Shown piece after piece: positions 5,212 to 6,027 of a DNA stretch of 6,027 nt. Below the pieces are notes generated by a model. That model saw only the letters and a list, made by a program, of their open reading frames with translations. It made no database searches and was not told the DNA's origin. The position numbers and the translations under genes are program-made. The stretch is from Terriglobia bacterium (GTDB taxonomy: Bacteria; Acidobacteriota; Terriglobia; UBA7540), in NCBI GenBank assembly GCA_020072905.1, contig JAIQGB010000282.1, positions 1 to 6,027 on the forward strand, given 5' to 3'. Position 1 is the stretch's first letter, and each line of letters begins with the position of its first letter.

Positions 5212-6027
5212 ATGAAGAACAAATATTTCGGTGATTTCAATGACTATCACAAGTATGGCCTGCTGCGCATTCTCTCCAACCAGGGCGAGATCGGGACGGC
5301 GGTGCACTGGATGCTGACGCCGGACAACTGTCGCGGCGGGCGAGGGACTCCGAAATACCTTCAAAGGCCGGATGAGTACAGGCATCTCGATCCTGATCTT
5401 TTCGATGCATTACGACGTTGTTGGATGAAGCCGGACGCTCGCTCTGTGCACTGGGCGGTCCGTAAAGGCATTCTCTCTTTCGCCCAGACCTTCACTCGTC
5501 GGCTTCCCGAAGAGCCTAAACGTCGTCGAAACTATTTTCAGAGATTCCTTTCAGCGGCTCGAGAATTCCAACTTATCTTTTTCGACCCAGATACTGGACT
5601 CAAATGGAAGTGGTCTCCGAGCGAAGGAGAAGCCTCTAGCGCACACCTGTACCTGGACGAATTGCTGATGACCTTTGATGCTGGCCACAGCGTGCTGGTA
5701 TACCAACAATTCCCTCGCTTCTTGCGTGTGCCGCGAAACCAGTTCATTGACGATTTGGCCAGTAGCCTACGCCGATTGTGCCGTGCGCCGATCGTCTTCT
5801 CATTCCGTACGCCCAGAGTAGTTTTCCTTCTAGTACCGCAACTGCATCTGGTCGATTTTCTTGACCGACGCAGTCGAGAAGTAGCAGGAAAGTGGAACGG
5901 CAGGATCGGGGTTACCGCGCACCACGCCACGAGAAAAGACACGCGGGAACTCGCAAGCGTCCGCCTTAGTCCAGGGCTCATAGGAGCCTTGCGGCTGAAG
6001 GCAACGATGACGGGGCAGCCCCTCTCC
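5212..6027 (+). CDS. Unrecognised protein with KYFGDFNDYHKYGLLR and FFDPDTG motifs, 3' end outside window
   Basis: An open frame of 272 codons runs from ATG 5212 to the right edge with no stop. An in-frame TAG at 5185 and the lack of any other start codon after it fix the start. The ribosome site is weak (AAAGG, 12 nt upstream). The protein looks soluble, with no signal peptide or membrane segment. Visible elements are KYFGDFNDYHKYGLLRIL (4-21), a strand TAVHWMLTPDN (29-39), a basic stretch RRLPEEPKRRR (96-106), QLIFFDPDTGLK (120-131), SVLVYQQFPR (160-169) and two strands PIVFSF and RVVFLLVPQ (193-210). The order resembles RlmJ/TcmP-type methyltransferase-fold proteins, but DPD-T-G replaces the catalytic DPPY/F, so catalysis is doubtful. 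GC is about 54.5% (hand count over 5221-6000), lower than ligA, which hints at transfer or an accessory gene. Coding is well supported; function is unknown. Confidence 0.8.
   Translation, partial: MKNKYFGDFNDYHKYGLLRILSNQGEIGTAVHWMLTPDNCRGGRGTPKYLQRPDEYRHLDPDLFDALRRCWMKPDARSVHWAVRKGILSFAQTFTRRLPEEPKRRRNYFQRFLSAAREFQLIFFDPDTGLKWKWSPSEGEASSAHLYLDELLMTFDAGHSVLVYQQFPRFLRVPRNQFIDDLASSLRRLCRAPIVFSFRTPRVVFLLVPQLHLVDFLDRRSREVAGKWNGRIGVTAHHATRKDTRELASVRLSPGLIGALRLKATMTGQPLS

Noticed and set aside
5538..5981. 147-codon minus-strand open frame at the right edge
   Set aside because: It is opposite the plus-strand frame that stays open for 272 codons and shows coherent secondary-structure motifs; the antisense product is Arg/Ser-rich without motifs.

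Overview
This is a chromosomal window from a GC-rich bacterium. Coding regions sampled by hand run in the low to mid 60s % GC. The gene types (a VTT/DedA-like membrane protein, a YdjM-type membrane hydrolase, a YegS/DgkB-type lipid kinase, a small secreted protein and NAD-dependent DNA ligase) and the intergenic repeats suggest Acidobacteriota. The repeats are purine-rich GAAACTGGAAATT-type and heptameric GAAGTAN-type. This assignment rests on general resemblance, not on a marker gene, and is moderate at best.

Layout: (1) positions 3-386 (+) hold the C-terminal end of a VTT/DedA-family integral membrane protein that enters from the left edge. (2) Positions 308-1402 (-) hold a multi-pass metal-dependent hydrolase of the YdjM/DUF457 family; its 3' end overlaps the VTT gene tail-to-tail by 79 nt. 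(3) Positions 1403-1510 are intergenic and carry two inverted copies of a purine-rich repeat. (4) Positions 1511-2425 (-) encode a diacylglycerol-kinase-family lipid kinase. (5) Positions 2426-2564 are intergenic and hold a 7-bp tandem array and a hairpin just after the upstream gene's stop. (6) Positions 2565-2951 (-) encode a small exported protein with a signal peptide. (7) Positions 2952-3139 are a divergent promoter region with a perfect 8-bp dyad on the left and a perfect TATAAT box on the right. (8) Positions 3140-5146 (+) encode complete LigA, followed by an intrinsic terminator. (9) Positions 5212-6027 (+) hold a gene running off the right edge. It encodes an unrecognised protein with striking N-terminal and FFDPDTG motifs, and its GC (about 54.5% by hand count) is clearly below that of ligA.

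The three minus-strand genes lie in series (secreted protein, lipid kinase, hydrolase) with gaps of 139 and 108 nt. They could be co-transcribed, but the repeat-filled gaps and the hairpin after the first gene make separate or attenuated transcription equally possible. The lipid kinase and the two membrane proteins fit a loose envelope/lipid theme; ligA is ordinary housekeeping replication and repair. No mobile element, CRISPR array, tRNA or rRNA was seen. The least explained item is the right-edge gene. Its motif order loosely resembles RlmJ/TcmP-type methyltransferase-fold proteins but lacks the canonical DPPY catalytic motif.
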